The notes beneath the pieces were generated by a model that saw nothing but the letters and a program-made list of their open reading frames with translations, ran no database searches and had not been told where the DNA came from. DNA of 64,000 nucleotides from Mycetohabitans endofungorum (lineage in GTDB: Bacteria; Pseudomonadota; Gammaproteobacteria; Burkholderiales; Burkholderiaceae). Location of the stretch: contig NZ_PRDW01000010.1 of assembly GCF_002927045.1 (NCBI RefSeq), positions 62,001 through 126,000 of the forward strand, given 5' to 3'. This document shows, piece by piece, positions 17,774-27,176 of the stretch (position 1 is its first letter; every line of letters starts with the position of its first letter). Both the position numbers and the translations under genes were made by a program.

Positions 17774-18991
17774 TTAGTGGAAGTGAGGTTGCGCTGGTAC
17801 GGCATCCTCAGGCATTTCGGCATGCACGATTTCACCGAGTGGGTCGGCATACAGTGGCACGCCACAGTCGTCGCAGTACTCCGGTTCGAATCGCGCCGCG
17901 TGACGGCGGATGTCGGTGACACCGATTTCCTTGAGCAGTCCGATGACATCGTCGAGCATGCCGCCGGCCGGATCTTCGTCGGGCGGCACGTCGTCATCTG
18001 GGCCGAGATCGCCGTTCTCGCGGCCATACAGCGGCCATACCACGCCGTAGATCACGTCGTTGCTGCCGCGCCGGGTGAAGGCGATCCGATATTCGTCTAC
18101 GCGCCGTTCGCCGAAACCAGCGACAACCGCCCGCAGTTCGTCCGGTTTGGCACCGATCGTGTCGCTCAGATACCTGACTGCAGTGCGTACGGTATGCGGG
18201 CGGATTTGCTCGTCCGCGTCGCGGCAGGCCGAGTAATACGCGTCCGGCAGTAGGCAGTCGAATTCGCAGCCGGGCAGCACGCCCGACAGGTTCGGGCCGC
18301 CCTGCGCACGCCATTGTTCCAGGCACTGCCCGCGCTCGACGCGTGCGCCGTTCTCCTCCTCCTGCCAGCGAAACAGCGGCTCGCCGGCCGGCACGGCGAC
18401 CACGGACAGCAGAAAGCGCGGATCGGCGAGGATCGGTGATGTTTCAGGAAGATCGCCGAGATTTAGTTTGATCGTGCCGCCGACCAGCGCCGCTTGGCCA
18501 AGTTGCTGCGCGAGCCGGAACGTCTCGACGTGATGGCGCGGTAACTGGTCGATGCTGTACAGATACGGCGCTAACGCGACGCGCGCCCGCGCCGCGAAGA
18601 CGTGTGCTTGCAACTGCGCACGCAGCGCATCGACGACGTCGCCTTTCAGCGGGCCGGACGGGATCATGTAACGCGTCCATGCGAGCACTGGTGCCGCGAT
18701 CAGCAGTACGTCGTACGGTTGACCCTCGTGCTCGATGCGGAACGATTCGCTATGGGTCTCGGCCATGTCGGCGAGGGCGCCATAGGCATCCGCATGTTTT
18801 TGCTGCAAATGGTCTAAAGCGGCATCCAGTGTCGTCTGGTTGCCATTGCGGATCACTTTTTCGATTAGCGCATCGAGCTTTGCTTCCCAGAAGCGGTCTT
18901 CGATGCGGCTGCCGGACGCGAAAAGCGCGAGCGACAGACCGACCAGTTTGTCGGCGTCGGGTGGAAGACGTTTAGCGATACGCGAGCGCAT
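17774..18991 (-). CDS. DUF2863 family protein
   Basis: A 405-residue cytosolic protein of a family largely restricted to Burkholderiales. It begins MRSRIAKRLPPDADKLVGLS, has a helical first part, an acidic stretch (DDDVPPDEDPAGGMLDD, about 340-356) and a CDDCGVP pair near the C-terminus that might bind metal. No catalytic motif is recognised. It is monocistronic and the function is unknown. Confidence 0.82.
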   Translation of the reverse strand: MRSRIAKRLPPDADKLVGLSLALFASGSRIEDRFWEAKLDALIEKVIRNGNQTTLDAALDHLQQKHADAYGALADMAETHSESFRIEHEGQPYDVLLIAAPVLAWTRYMIPSGPLKGDVVDALRAQLQAHVFAARARVALAPYLYSIDQLPRHHVETFRLAQQLGQAALVGGTIKLNLGDLPETSPILADPRFLLSVVAVPAGEPLFRWQEEENGARVERGQCLEQWRAQGGPNLSGVLPGCEFDCLLPDAYYSACRDADEQIRPHTVRTAVRYLSDTIGAKPDELRAVVAGFGERRVDEYRIAFTRRGSNDVIYGVVWPLYGRENGDLGPDDDVPPDEDPAGGMLDDVIGLLKEIGVTDIRRHAARFEPEYCDDCGVPLYADPLGEIVHAEMPEDAVPAQPHFH

Positions 18992-19664
18992 GGTGTGCCA
19001 ATTCAGGTGCGAAGAACCTTATATTTTAGTTCGGATCGGGGCTGACGGTACATTTTCCGTCGTCCATGGAGGCGAGCTTTCGCGCAATGGCGCCTTTGCT
19101 GCCGCAACAGGACTGCGTCGTGTCGGAGTTGCGATGCGCTTGCGTGATACACGCGTCTTACGGGCACGCCGCCACGGGTTTCGGCCGCAAGAAAGGCCAA
19201 ACAAGCACGGAAGACATCAGAGACGACGGTCTCACGTGCGCTGCGACGCCGCGTCTCGGCGCAGGCCGCTGGCGGCCAGTCCGCGTCCGGCTGAGCGGCG
19301 TTGCGCAGTGCAGCACTGCGGCCGCGGCGGATCCAGGACTGCACCGATGTACTGACTTTTACGGGCCCGCTGCATTGCCACATCGTGCCGCCCGTGGACG
19401 AGCCTGCCGCGGGTCCGCCGGCTGGCACCGATCCTGCATTGGCATACCAGCGCGTAACTAATGACCGTCGCGCAGCTAATGACCGTCGCAAGTAACGGCC
19501 GCCGCGCAAGCATGCAGGAGCGTACGCAGCGAGCCAAGCCCCCGGCATGCAGGCATAAAGCACATAGCACATAGCATGCAGGCATGCAGCCACGTAGGCA
19601 CGCGTGGTGCCCGGCTGGCCCATTCGTTGATTTGGCGTCGAACAACTAGGATGGAGGCACAATC
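18992..19664. other. Gene-poor stretch with short tandem duplications
   Basis: About 670 bases with no convincing gene on either strand. TAATGACCGTCGC occurs twice close together near 19460-19490, CACATAGCA twice near 19560-19575, and GCATGCAGGCAT-like units recur between 19512 and 19585. One plus-strand frame (about 19331-19460) gives a proline-rich, protein-like string that I could not assign; it may be a gene remnant. The promoter of the downstream dehydrogenase should lie at the right end. Confidence 0.4.
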
Positions 19665-20762
19665 GTGAACGATATAACTCCCGTACAGCAACCTAGCATG
19701 AAAGCCGCCGTTTGGCGCGGCCGCAAGGACATTCGCGTCGAGCAGGTGCGGGTTCCCGACGCCCCCCCGCCAGGGTGGGTCAAGATCCGGGTGCACTGGT
19801 GCGGTATCTGCGGCTCCGATCTGCATGAATATGTGGCGGGACCAGTGTTCATCCCGGTCGAGCGTCCTCACCCGCTTACGGGGCTGAAGGGTCAGTGCAT
19901 CCTCGGGCATGAATTCAGTGGCGAGATCGCCGACATCGGCGCTGGCGTAAGCGGTTTGCGCGTCGGCGAGCGGGTCACGGCGGATGCATGCCAGCACTGT
20001 GGCACGTGCTACTACTGCAAGCATGGCCTGTATAACATTTGCGAGAACCTAGCGTTCACCGGCCTGATGAACAATGGGGCGTTCGCCGAGTACGTGAATG
20101 TGCCGGCGGAGCTGCTTTACAAACTGCCGGATGATTTTCCGACCGAGGCCGGTGCGCTGATTGAGCCGCTCGCCGTTGGGCTGCACGCGGTGAAGAAGGC
20201 TGGCAGCATCGTCGGGCAGACCGTGGTGGTGGTGGGTGCCGGTACCATCGGGTTGTGCACGATCATGTCTGCCAAGGCCGCCGGCGCTGGCCGTATCATC
20301 GCGCTCGAAATGTCCGCCGCGCGCAAGAAGAAGGCGCTGGAGGTCGGCGCCACGACGGTGATCGACCCGACTCAGGGTGACGCGATTGAACAGGTGCGCG
20401 CGTTGACCGGTGGCTATGGCGCGGACGTGTCGTTCGAGTGCATCGGCCATCGCACCACGGCCAAGCTGGCGATCGACGTGATCCGCAAGGCCGGCAAGTG
20501 CGTGATGGTCGGTATCTTTGAGGAGCCGAGCGAGTTCAATTTCTTTGAGCTCGTCTCGACCGAGAAGGAAGTCATCGGCTCGCTAGCCTACAACGGTGAA
20601 TTCGCCGATGTGATCCGCTATGTTGCGGATGGGCGCATCGACGTGCAGCCGCTGATCACCGGTCGCATCGCGCTGTCTGACATCGTGAGCAAAGGATTCG
20701 AGGAGTTGGTCAACAATAAGGACGCGAACGTCAAGATCATCGTGTCGCCAGTCGCCGCCTGA
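19665..20762 (+). CDS. (R,R)-2,3-butanediol dehydrogenase-type zinc alcohol dehydrogenase
   Basis: A medium-chain zinc dehydrogenase of 365 residues. It has the catalytic zinc motif CGICGSDLHEY (Cys46 to His54), GHEFSGEIAD, the four-cysteine structural zinc loop CQHCGTCYYC with an additional Cys after it, and the NAD-binding VVVGAGTIGLCTIMSAKAAGA cut here as a Rossmann turn near residue 190. The sequence matches BdhA-type enzymes that interconvert acetoin and 2,3-butanediol. GTG 19665 is preferred because GGAGG precedes it; an ATG 11 codons later is the alternative. It converges on acnA with a shared terminator. Confidence 0.88.
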   Translation: MNDITPVQQPSMKAAVWRGRKDIRVEQVRVPDAPPPGWVKIRVHWCGICGSDLHEYVAGPVFIPVERPHPLTGLKGQCILGHEFSGEIADIGAGVSGLRVGERVTADACQHCGTCYYCKHGLYNICENLAFTGLMNNGAFAEYVNVPAELLYKLPDDFPTEAGALIEPLAVGLHAVKKAGSIVGQTVVVVGAGTIGLCTIMSAKAAGAGRIIALEMSAARKKKALEVGATTVIDPTQGDAIEQVRALTGGYGADVSFECIGHRTTAKLAIDVIRKAGKCVMVGIFEEPSEFNFFELVSTEKEVIGSLAYNGEFADVIRYVADGRIDVQPLITGRIALSDIVSKGFEELVNNKDANVKIIVSPVAA

Positions 20763-20781
20763 CGCGCGCGCAGTCAAAAAA

Positions 20782-20857
20782 GCCCGACGCCGTTGAACTG
20801 CATCCCAAAAAGTTGGACGCCGATCCAACCTTTGGGGTGCAGTGGCGTAGGGCTTTT
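20782..20857. terminator. Bidirectional terminator whose loop contains an IS-derived palindrome
   Basis: AAAAAAGCCCGACGCC (20776-20791) pairs with GGCGTAGGGCTTTT (20844-20857), a convergent-gene terminator stem with A and T tracts on the outer sides and one mismatch. The loop is a second long inverted repeat, ACTGCATCCCAAAAAGTTGG against CCAACCTTTGGGGTGCAGT, with an ACGCCGAT centre. It is nearly identical to the left end of the IS3-family element at 60241. The whole can fold as a single hairpin of about 70 bases. Confidence 0.65.
20795..20843. repeat. Palindromic IS3-family end sequence (solo, MITE-like)
   Basis: This 49-base piece matches 60241-60285 (TGAACTGCA, then CCC, an A-run, GTTGGACGCCGATCCAACC and TTTGGGGTG) with a few changes and is extended by CAGT, so both arms carry ACTGCA/TGCAGT. 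No transposase remains between or beside the arms. It may be a footprint of the IS or a very short non-autonomous derivative. Confidence 0.6.
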
Positions 20858-20909
20858 CCATTGCTGCACCGGTACAGCAGATCCGGTGCGGTGTCCGCAA
20901 CGGCGTACG

Positions 20910-23624
20910 TTATGCGGCCAGCAACTGGCGCAGCACGAACGGTAGAATCCCGCCGTGCTTGTAGTAGTCGACCTCGATCGGCGTGTCGATGCGCAGCAGC
21001 ACCGGCACCTTCTTCACGCCGTTCTTGCCGCGGACGACCAGCGTGACTTCCTGTTGCGGCTTGAACTCGTCCGTCAGGCCCTCAATGTCGTAGGTCTCTT
21101 CGCCGGTGATGCCGAGCGACTGCACGCTGTCCTCATTCTCGAATTGCAGCGGCAGCACACCCATGCCCACCAGGTTCGAGCGGTGGATACGCTCGAAGCT
21201 GCGCGCCACGACCGCCTTCACGCCGAGCAGGTACGTGCCCTTGGCCGCCCAGTCACGCGATGAGCCGGTGCCGTACTCTTCGCCGGCGAATACGATGGTC
21301 GGCGTGCCTTCGGCGATGTACTTCATCGCGGCGTCATAGATCGACGTCTGTTCGCCGCTCGGCTGGTGAATGGTCAGGCCGCCTTCCACCCGCGAGCCGT
21401 CCGGCTTGGCCGGAATCATCAGGTTCTTGATCCGCACGTTGGCGAACGTGCCGCGCATCATCACGTCGTGGTTGCCGCGCCGCGAGCCGTAGCTGTTGAA
21501 GTCGGCCTTCTGCACGCCGTTCTCCTTCAACCAGCGGCCGGCCGGCGAGTCTTCCTTGATTGATCCGGCTGGGCTAATGTGGTCGGTCGTTACCGAGTCG
21601 CCGAAGATGCCCAGTGCCCGGGCGTTCTTGACCGGCGTGATCGACTTGGCCGGCTGCATCGAGAAGTGCTCGCCGAAGAACGGCGGCTCGGCGATATAGG
21701 TCGACTTCGGCCAGTCATAGACCTGACCCTCGGCGCCCTCGATCTGACTCCACAAGTCGCCTTGCTTGGTCAACTGCGAGTAGTTTTCCTTGAACTTTTT
21801 CGCGTCCAACGCGTACTTGAGCAGCTGATTGACTTCATCGCTTGACGGCCAGATGTCGCCCAGGTAGATGTCGCGGCCGCCCTTGCCCTTGCCGACCGGC
21901 TCGGTCATCAGGTCGCGTGTGATTGTGCCGGCGATCGCGTACGCGACCACCAGCGGCGGCGAGGCGAGAAAGTTCGCGCGAATGTTCGGGTGGATCCGCG
22001 CCTCAAAGTTACGGTTGCCCGATAGTACCGCGGCGGCGACCACGTCATGCTTAACGATTGCATCATTGAGCGGCGGGGTCAGGTCACCGGCGTTGCCGAT
22101 ACAGGTCGTGCAGCCGTACGCCGCAACCGTGAAGCCGAGCTTCTCCAGGTAGGGCAGCAGGCCGGTGGCGCTCAGGTACTCTGTGACGATCCGCGATCCC
22201 GGCGCAAGCGACGTCTTGATGTGCGGCGCCACCGTGAGGCCCGCGTCAACGGCCTTCTTCGCGAGCAGGCCGGCGGCGATTAGCACGCTCGGGTTCGATG
22301 TGTTCGTGCACGAGGTGATTGCGGCGATCAGCACGTCGCCGTTTTTCAACTCGACGCCATCGGTGGTCTTGTATACCTTGCCCAGGTCGTCGGCTTTCTT
22401 CGCGAAGCCGTTTTGTGCGACCGGCAGCGAGAACAAGTCAGCGAACGTACTCTTCACGTTGCCGATCTCGATCCGGTCCTGTGGGCGCTTCGGACCGGCA
22501 AGCGACGGCGCGACCGTGCTCAGGTCTAGCGTCAGCGTCTTCGTGTAGTCGATCTGGCCGGTGCCCGGGATGCCATACAGGCCCTGTGCCTTGAAGTAGT
22601 TCTCAAACGCGGCGATTTCTTCCTTCGTGCGGCCCGTGCCCTTGAAGTAGTCGATCGTCTTGTCGTCAACCGGGAAAAAGCCCATCGTCGCGCCGTATTC
22701 TGGCGCCATGTTGCCGATCGTGGCGCGGTCCGGCAGCGTCAGTGATGCGGTACCTTCGCCAAAGAATTCGACGAACTTGCCGACCACCTTCTCCTTGCGC
22801 AGCATCTCGGTGATCGTCAGCACCAGGTCCGTCGCGGTCACGCCTTCGCGCAGCCGGCCCTTGAGTTCGACGCCGACCACGTCAGGTGTCAGGAAATACA
22901 CCGGCTGGCCGAGCATGCCCGCCTCCGCCTCGATACCACCCACACCCCAGCCGACCACGCCAATGCCGTTAATCATCGTCGTATGGCTGTCGGTGCCCAC
23001 CAGCGTGTCGGGATAGTAGACCATGTCGCCGTCCACGCTCTTCTTGTGCACGCCACGCGCTAAGTATTCTAGGTTCACTTGGTGCACGATGCCCACGCCC
23101 GGGGGCACGACCTTGAACGTGTCGAATGCCTGCATGCCCCATTTCATGAACTGATAGCGCTCCTTATTGCGCTCGAACTCCAGCTTCATGTTCAGGTCCA
23201 GCGCATCCTTCTGCCGGAAGTAGTCGATCTGCACTGAGTGGTCCACGACCAGGTCGACCGGCACCAACGGCTCGATGCGTTTCGGATTCTTGCCGGCGCG
23301 CTGCGCGACGCCGCGCATTGCCGCAATGTCGGCCAGCAGCGGCACGCCGGTGAAGTCTTGCAACACGACGCGCGACACGACAAACGGGATTTCGTCGGTG
23401 CGCGCGGCGTTGGGCTGCCACTTCGCCAACTGCTCGACGTGCTCCTCGCTGATCTTTTTGCCATCGTAATTGCGCAGCACGGATTCGAGCACGATACGAA
23501 TCGACACGGGCAGGCGGTCGATCTGAATGCCGAGGGCCTTGCCGAGCTGCGGCAACGAGTAGTACTTACCCTTGCCTGAGCCGCTGTCGAATTCCTTGAG
23601 CGTTTTGTGGAGATTGTGGGCCAT
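20910..23624 (-). CDS. acnA: Aconitate hydratase A
   Basis: Isomerises citrate and isocitrate in the TCA cycle. The 904-residue monomer has the 4Fe-4S ligands in [10 protein letters not shown] and [12 protein letters not shown], the substrate-loop [20 protein letters not shown] (read in parts) near residue 700, and the swivelling C-terminal domain with [16 protein letters not shown] 23624 gives the usual N-terminus ([12 protein letters not shown]). In Burkholderia it lies beside prpD, mdh and sdh genes, as here, but its upstream prpD neighbour is a pseudogene. Confidence 0.96.
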   Translation of the reverse strand: MAHNLHKTLKEFDSGSGKGKYYSLPQLGKALGIQIDRLPVSIRIVLESVLRNYDGKKISEEHVEQLAKWQPNAARTDEIPFVVSRVVLQDFTGVPLLADIAAMRGVAQRAGKNPKRIEPLVPVDLVVDHSVQIDYFRQKDALDLNMKLEFERNKERYQFMKWGMQAFDTFKVVPPGVGIVHQVNLEYLARGVHKKSVDGDMVYYPDTLVGTDSHTTMINGIGVVGWGVGGIEAEAGMLGQPVYFLTPDVVGVELKGRLREGVTATDLVLTITEMLRKEKVVGKFVEFFGEGTASLTLPDRATIGNMAPEYGATMGFFPVDDKTIDYFKGTGRTKEEIAAFENYFKAQGLYGIPGTGQIDYTKTLTLDLSTVAPSLAGPKRPQDRIEIGNVKSTFADLFSLPVAQNGFAKKADDLGKVYKTTDGVELKNGDVLIAAITSCTNTSNPSVLIAAGLLAKKAVDAGLTVAPHIKTSLAPGSRIVTEYLSATGLLPYLEKLGFTVAAYGCTTCIGNAGDLTPPLNDAIVKHDVVAAAVLSGNRNFEARIHPNIRANFLASPPLVVAYAIAGTITRDLMTEPVGKGKGGRDIYLGDIWPSSDEVNQLLKYALDAKKFKENYSQLTKQGDLWSQIEGAEGQVYDWPKSTYIAEPPFFGEHFSMQPAKSITPVKNARALGIFGDSVTTDHISPAGSIKEDSPAGRWLKENGVQKADFNSYGSRRGNHDVMMRGTFANVRIKNLMIPAKPDGSRVEGGLTIHQPSGEQTSIYDAAMKYIAEGTPTIVFAGEEYGTGSSRDWAAKGTYLLGVKAVVARSFERIHRSNLVGMGVLPLQFENEDSVQSLGITGEETYDIEGLTDEFKPQQEVTLVVRGKNGVKKVPVLLRIDTPIEVDYYKHGGILPFVLRQLLAA

Positions 23625-23658
23625 GGTGTTTCCCTTGGGTTGATACGCGTGGGTTCAG

Positions 23659-24074
23659 TCAAATCACGTACAAATCGACATACTCGTTGACGGCATCGCC
23701 TCGAGGCGGGCCGGGTCCAGCGAGACGTCAACAATGGCGTTGCGCTGCTTGTCGGCGAAGCGACGCGCAAGATTCGCGCGGAACTTGTCAACCAGCAACG
23801 GGATGCCGTCGGCGCGGCGGCGCGGATGCCCGATCGGGTTGCGCGCGTTGCGTGCGACTTCGTCCTCATAGTCAGTCGCCTCAAGCCGGCCGAGCAGCTT
23901 CGTGTAGGCCGGGCAGGACAGCGCCTGTAGCCCACAACCAAGCGTGTCGAGCAGGCAGTAGCGCGCCGTCTCTAGCGCGAGCGCACTGTCGACGCGGTAG
24001 TGCTGCACGTAGTCGATGCTGTAGACCAGCACGGAATCCGGTTCGGGTCGCACGTTCGAGATCGGCGCAGACAT
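23659..24074 (-). pseudogene. prpD: 2-methylcitrate dehydratase, internally deleted
   Basis: From ATG 24074 the first 63 residues are a normal PrpD N-terminus (VLVYSIDYVQHYRVDSALAL, then YCLLDTLGCGLQALSCPAYT). The reading frame then jumps to the last 65 residues (PIGHPRRRADGIPLLVDKF, then LARRFADKQRNAIVDVSLDP). Roughly 330 residues between are missing. A one-base loss near the end shifts the expected final VNEYVDLYVI out of frame, so translation ends in another frame. The enzyme of about 480 residues is not made; the gene has lost its active-site core. Confidence 0.85.
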
Positions 24075-24106
24075 GGCGGGGGTCCTGGTATACGGCCTGG
24101 TGTCGC

Positions 24107-24643
24107 TCAGTTACCTTGCAACAGAGCCGGACGCTGCTTGAGCGCCTCGGTCTGGATCGGCGCCGGCGCACCGGCGACCATTTCGGGCGTCTTGCATTCG
24201 TCGGCCAGTCGAGAGCTGTTCTTGTCGGAGAACAGCATTGCCTTGGTCGGGATCACGATCAGATCCAGTCCCGTCGCCGCGTCGTGGAAGCGATCGGCGC
24301 CGGTGGTCGTCTGCTCGCGCGGCAGCTTGTAATTCTTGCCTGCCCAATGCACGGTGACAATCTGGTCGCGCTTCATGTCGCCACTCACGAAAAACTCGCT
24401 ATTTTCCGCACAGCCCCATTTCGTCGCGCCTTCCGGCATCGGATCGGCTATCCTTTTCGTGGCGGCCTTCTTGGCGACGCGCTTCTTGAACAATCGATGG
24501 TTCGGCTCGGGTTTCTTTGCGCCGGATTTGGCGGACACGGAACTGGCTCCGGTTGCGGCGGACGTGGCGGCGCACGCGTCGGCAGTGACGAACAGCGTGG
24601 CGCAGAGCACGCCGATGGCGGTGGCGATAGAGAGTGACTTCAT
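24107..24643 (-). CDS. Secreted protein of unknown function (possibly MliC-like)
   Basis: 178 residues: signal peptide (MKSLSIATAIGVLCATLFVTA, shown to residue 21 minus the start, cleavage after ACA or DACA), an alanine/lysine-rich linker (about 25-65) and a small beta-rich domain. The domain carries one cysteine near CAENSEFF and another in DEC. The pattern VTVHWAGKNYKLPREQTTTG followed by TKAMLFSD resembles the lysozyme-inhibitor MliC fold, but similarity is weak. It is conserved between prpD and citE-like genes in Burkholderia as far as I recall. Confidence 0.6.
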   Translation of the reverse strand: MKSLSIATAIGVLCATLFVTADACAATSAATGASSVSAKSGAKKPEPNHRLFKKRVAKKAATKRIADPMPEGATKWGCAENSEFFVSGDMKRDQIVTVHWAGKNYKLPREQTTTGADRFHDAATGLDLIVIPTKAMLFSDKNSSRLADECKTPEMVAGAPAPIQTEALKQRPALLQGN

Positions 24644-24710
24644 CTGTATCCATACCTCGAAAAATGGGCGTCAACCGGGCGCGCGGGCGGTGCGCGCTGT
24701 TGGCCGGACG

Positions 24711-25796
24711 TTATTCTCGTCTATTTAACAAGGGGACAGATATTGGGTTTGTCGTTGCGGCGTACTTCGTCGCGGCGGCGTCCGACACGGTGTCCCCAGC
24801 AGGCGTGAACCAGGCTGCGACGTCGCTCGCAAGCGGCCGACCGGACGCTTGCGCACGGCGCAGCACGCACCAGTAGTAGCGGTAGCTCGCGCGGTCGTGC
24901 AGCGTGTCGCGGTGGCGAATGGGCCCCCATTGCGCCTGCTGTGCGGCACGCAGGATGTCGGTGGCAAGCGCCAATTCGTCGTCGCGCGGCGCGAAGGCGG
25001 CGACGATCGGCTCGATTTGCGCCGGATGGATGCTCCACATCCGCGTGTAGCCAAATTCGTCGCGGGCCCGCGCGGCATCCTGCGCGACGCGTTGCGCGTC
25101 GCGCACGTCGGTCGTCACGTTGTGCGACGGCACCTTGCCGTGCGCATGGCAGGCCGCGGCAATCTCGAGCTTGGCGCGGCGCACCAGCGGATGGTCGAAT
25201 TGTCCCGGCGAACGCATCGCGGCGTCAGGAACTGCGCCGTGATGCGCGGAGACAAAATCCATCAGGCCAAACGACAGCGATTGCACGGCTGGCAGCGCGG
25301 CCAGCGAAAATACCGAGTCGAGCGCGGCATGCGTCTCGATGAGCAAATGAATCGGGATGGGGGCGTGCAGACCCGTCTCGCGGCGCACCGCGTCGATGAA
25401 GGCGCACTGCTCGGCCGCTTCGTGTAGCCCACGCACCTTCGGCAACATGATGTACGCGGGCGGGCGCCGTGGCGCATGTAGCACGATGCGCACGTCGTCG
25501 CGCCAATGCGGATGATCGTACGCGTGGATGCGCACGCCGACGCGGCCAAAGTGATTGACCTCGCCGTGCAATAGCGAGGCGACCAGCGCCGCGTGCTCGG
25601 CCTCGCGCCCGACCTGCGCGCCGTCCTCGCAATCGAGCGTGATGTCGAACACCGGTCCGAGCCGCTGCTGCAGCTCGAGCGACTTGCGCATCAGCTTCTC
25701 ACTGCCCGCGTAGTGATCGCACGCGGGCAGCAGCGCGGGCGGCGTTTCGCCATCGAACAGGACATCGGCAGGCGTCAAGGCGCGCATCGTCGGCAT
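24711..25796 (-). CDS. HpcH/HpaI aldolase / CitE-like citrate lyase family protein
   Basis: A TIM-barrel C-C lyase of the CitE group, 361 residues. Metal and CoA-ester handling motifs are visible as DITLDCEDGAQVGRE (about 52-66), IMLPKVRG, IHLLIETHAALDSVF (the metal glutamate) and LSFGLMDFVSAHHG. It resembles stand-alone CitE-like proteins acting on malyl- or citramalyl-CoA-type esters rather than the citrate lyase complex, since no citD or citF is nearby. The ATG three codons downstream may be the true start. It lies just downstream of mdh, with a gap of 15 bases. Confidence 0.85.
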   Translation of the reverse strand: MPTMRALTPADVLFDGETPPALLPACDHYAGSEKLMRKSLELQQRLGPVFDITLDCEDGAQVGREAEHAALVASLLHGEVNHFGRVGVRIHAYDHPHWRDDVRIVLHAPRRPPAYIMLPKVRGLHEAAEQCAFIDAVRRETGLHAPIPIHLLIETHAALDSVFSLAALPAVQSLSFGLMDFVSAHHGAVPDAAMRSPGQFDHPLVRRAKLEIAAACHAHGKVPSHNVTTDVRDAQRVAQDAARARDEFGYTRMWSIHPAQIEPIVAAFAPRDDELALATDILRAAQQAQWGPIRHRDTLHDRASYRYYWCVLRRAQASGRPLASDVAAWFTPAGDTVSDAAATKYAATTNPISVPLLNRRE

Positions 25797-25811
25797 GAAG
25801 CGTGTGCCGGT

Positions 25812-26795
25812 TTAGCCGAGCAGGTGCTGCACGCCGTCACACTCCTCGAGCAGCTCGTTGAGCGTGGCGTCCATCTTCTCGCGCGAGAAGGCATCGATCT
25901 CCAGACCCTCGACGCGCTTGTACTCGCCGTTCTCGGTGATCACTGGCACGCCATAGACGATGTCTTCCGGGATGCCGTACGAGCCGTCGGACGGCACGCC
26001 CATCGTGACCCACTTGCCGTTGGAGCCGAGCACCCAGTCGCGCACATGGTCGATTGCCGCATTGGCTGCGGACGCGGCCGACGACAGCCCACGGGCCTCG
26101 ATGATCGCCGCGCCGCGCTTGCCCACCGTCGGGATGAACACGTTGCGGTTCCATTCATCGTCGTTGATCAGTTGGGTCAGTGACTGGCCCTCGGCCGTTG
26201 CGAAGCGAAAATCCGGGTACATCGTCGGCGAGTGGTTGCCCCATACCGCGAGCTTCTCGATTGAGGCGACCGGCTTGCCGGCCTTGGCGGCCAGTTGTGA
26301 CAGCGCGCGGTTGTGGTCCAGGCGCAGCATCGCGGTGAAGTTCTTCTTGGGCAAGTCCGGCGCCGACTTCATCGCGATATAGGCGTTGGTGTTGGCCGGG
26401 TTGCCCACCACCAGCACCTTCACGTCGCGGCTAGCGACTTCATTAAGCGCGCGGCCCTGCACCGTGAAGATCTCGGCATTGGCCGACAGCAAGTCCTTGC
26501 GTTCCATGCCCTTAGAGCGGGGGCGGGCACCGACCAGCAGCGCAACGTCGGCATCCTTGAATGCAACTCTCGGATCGTCAGTGACGACCACGTCGGACAG
26601 CAGCGGGAAAGCGCAGTCCTCAAGCTCCATCACCACGCCCTTGACGGCGGCTTGCGCCTGCGGCAGGTCGAGCAGTTGCAGGATGACGGGCTGGTCCTTG
26701 CCAAGTAGGTCGCCATTGGCGATGCGAAATAGCAGCGAATAACCAATTTGACCTGCGGCGCCGGTGACGGCAACGCGCTGAGCGGGCTTAGCCAT
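25812..26795 (-). CDS. mdh: Malate dehydrogenase
   Basis: NAD-dependent oxidation of malate to oxaloacetate. 327 residues with the Rossmann motif [20 protein letters not shown] at the N-terminus, substrate arginines in [14 protein letters not shown], and the catalytic histidine in [14 protein letters not shown] 26795 is chosen because GGAG precedes it; the upstream frame adds 12 unlikely residues. It diverges from the GntR gene, and the CitE-like gene follows closely. Confidence 0.96.
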   Translation of the reverse strand: MAKPAQRVAVTGAAGQIGYSLLFRIANGDLLGKDQPVILQLLDLPQAQAAVKGVVMELEDCAFPLLSDVVVTDDPRVAFKDADVALLVGARPRSKGMERKDLLSANAEIFTVQGRALNEVASRDVKVLVVGNPANTNAYIAMKSAPDLPKKNFTAMLRLDHNRALSQLAAKAGKPVASIEKLAVWGNHSPTMYPDFRFATAEGQSLTQLINDDEWNRNVFIPTVGKRGAAIIEARGLSSAASAANAAIDHVRDWVLGSNGKWVTMGVPSDGSYGIPEDIVYGVPVITENGEYKRVEGLEIDAFSREKMDATLNELLEECDGVQHLLG

Positions 26796-27176
26796 TGATA
26801 AATCTCCAGGACGAGACGTTGAACGCAACAAAGAACGTCATTTTAAGCGCGCCGCGTGGCTCTTTGCAGCATGCTTGGGCTGACGTTCGTCGCGCGTTGG
26901 TGAAGCGCGGTCTCGTTTGCCGCATGGGCGAACCACCTGCTGGGATGCGGTGCTCGCGCACGCAGCTAAACGGGGCGTGCCGGTAAATTTCGGTCGTTCC
27001 GCATTGCGCGGCGTATCGCACGCCGATCTAGCACGATGCGCCGTGAAGCATTGCACAACAACGCAGTTTAGGAGCCGAAGGGGGTAAAGTCAATCGTATC
27101 TTATATCTTATATAAGACATATGAATAGGATGAAAAAAGATGGACGGTGTGGCGACCTTCATGATGAAATAGCGCC
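26796..27176. promoter_or_regulatory. Divergent mdh/gntR intergenic region
   Basis: About 380 bases holding the promoters of mdh (minus) and the GntR regulator (plus). The mdh-proximal 200 bases are GC-rich with no gene seen. The gntR-proximal part is AT-rich and contains the palindrome listed separately. I could not assign firm -35/-10 boxes. Confidence 0.45.
27103..27120. promoter_or_regulatory. Candidate GntR operator, 18-base palindrome
   Basis: ATATCTTATATAAGACAT contains the perfect 12-base palindrome TCTTATATAAGA (27106-27117), and the flanks extend it with one mismatched pair. A further copy of the half-site, TATCTTATA, lies directly to the left. It sits 57 bases upstream of the GntR gene, the expected place for an autoregulatory operator. 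Confidence 0.5.
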
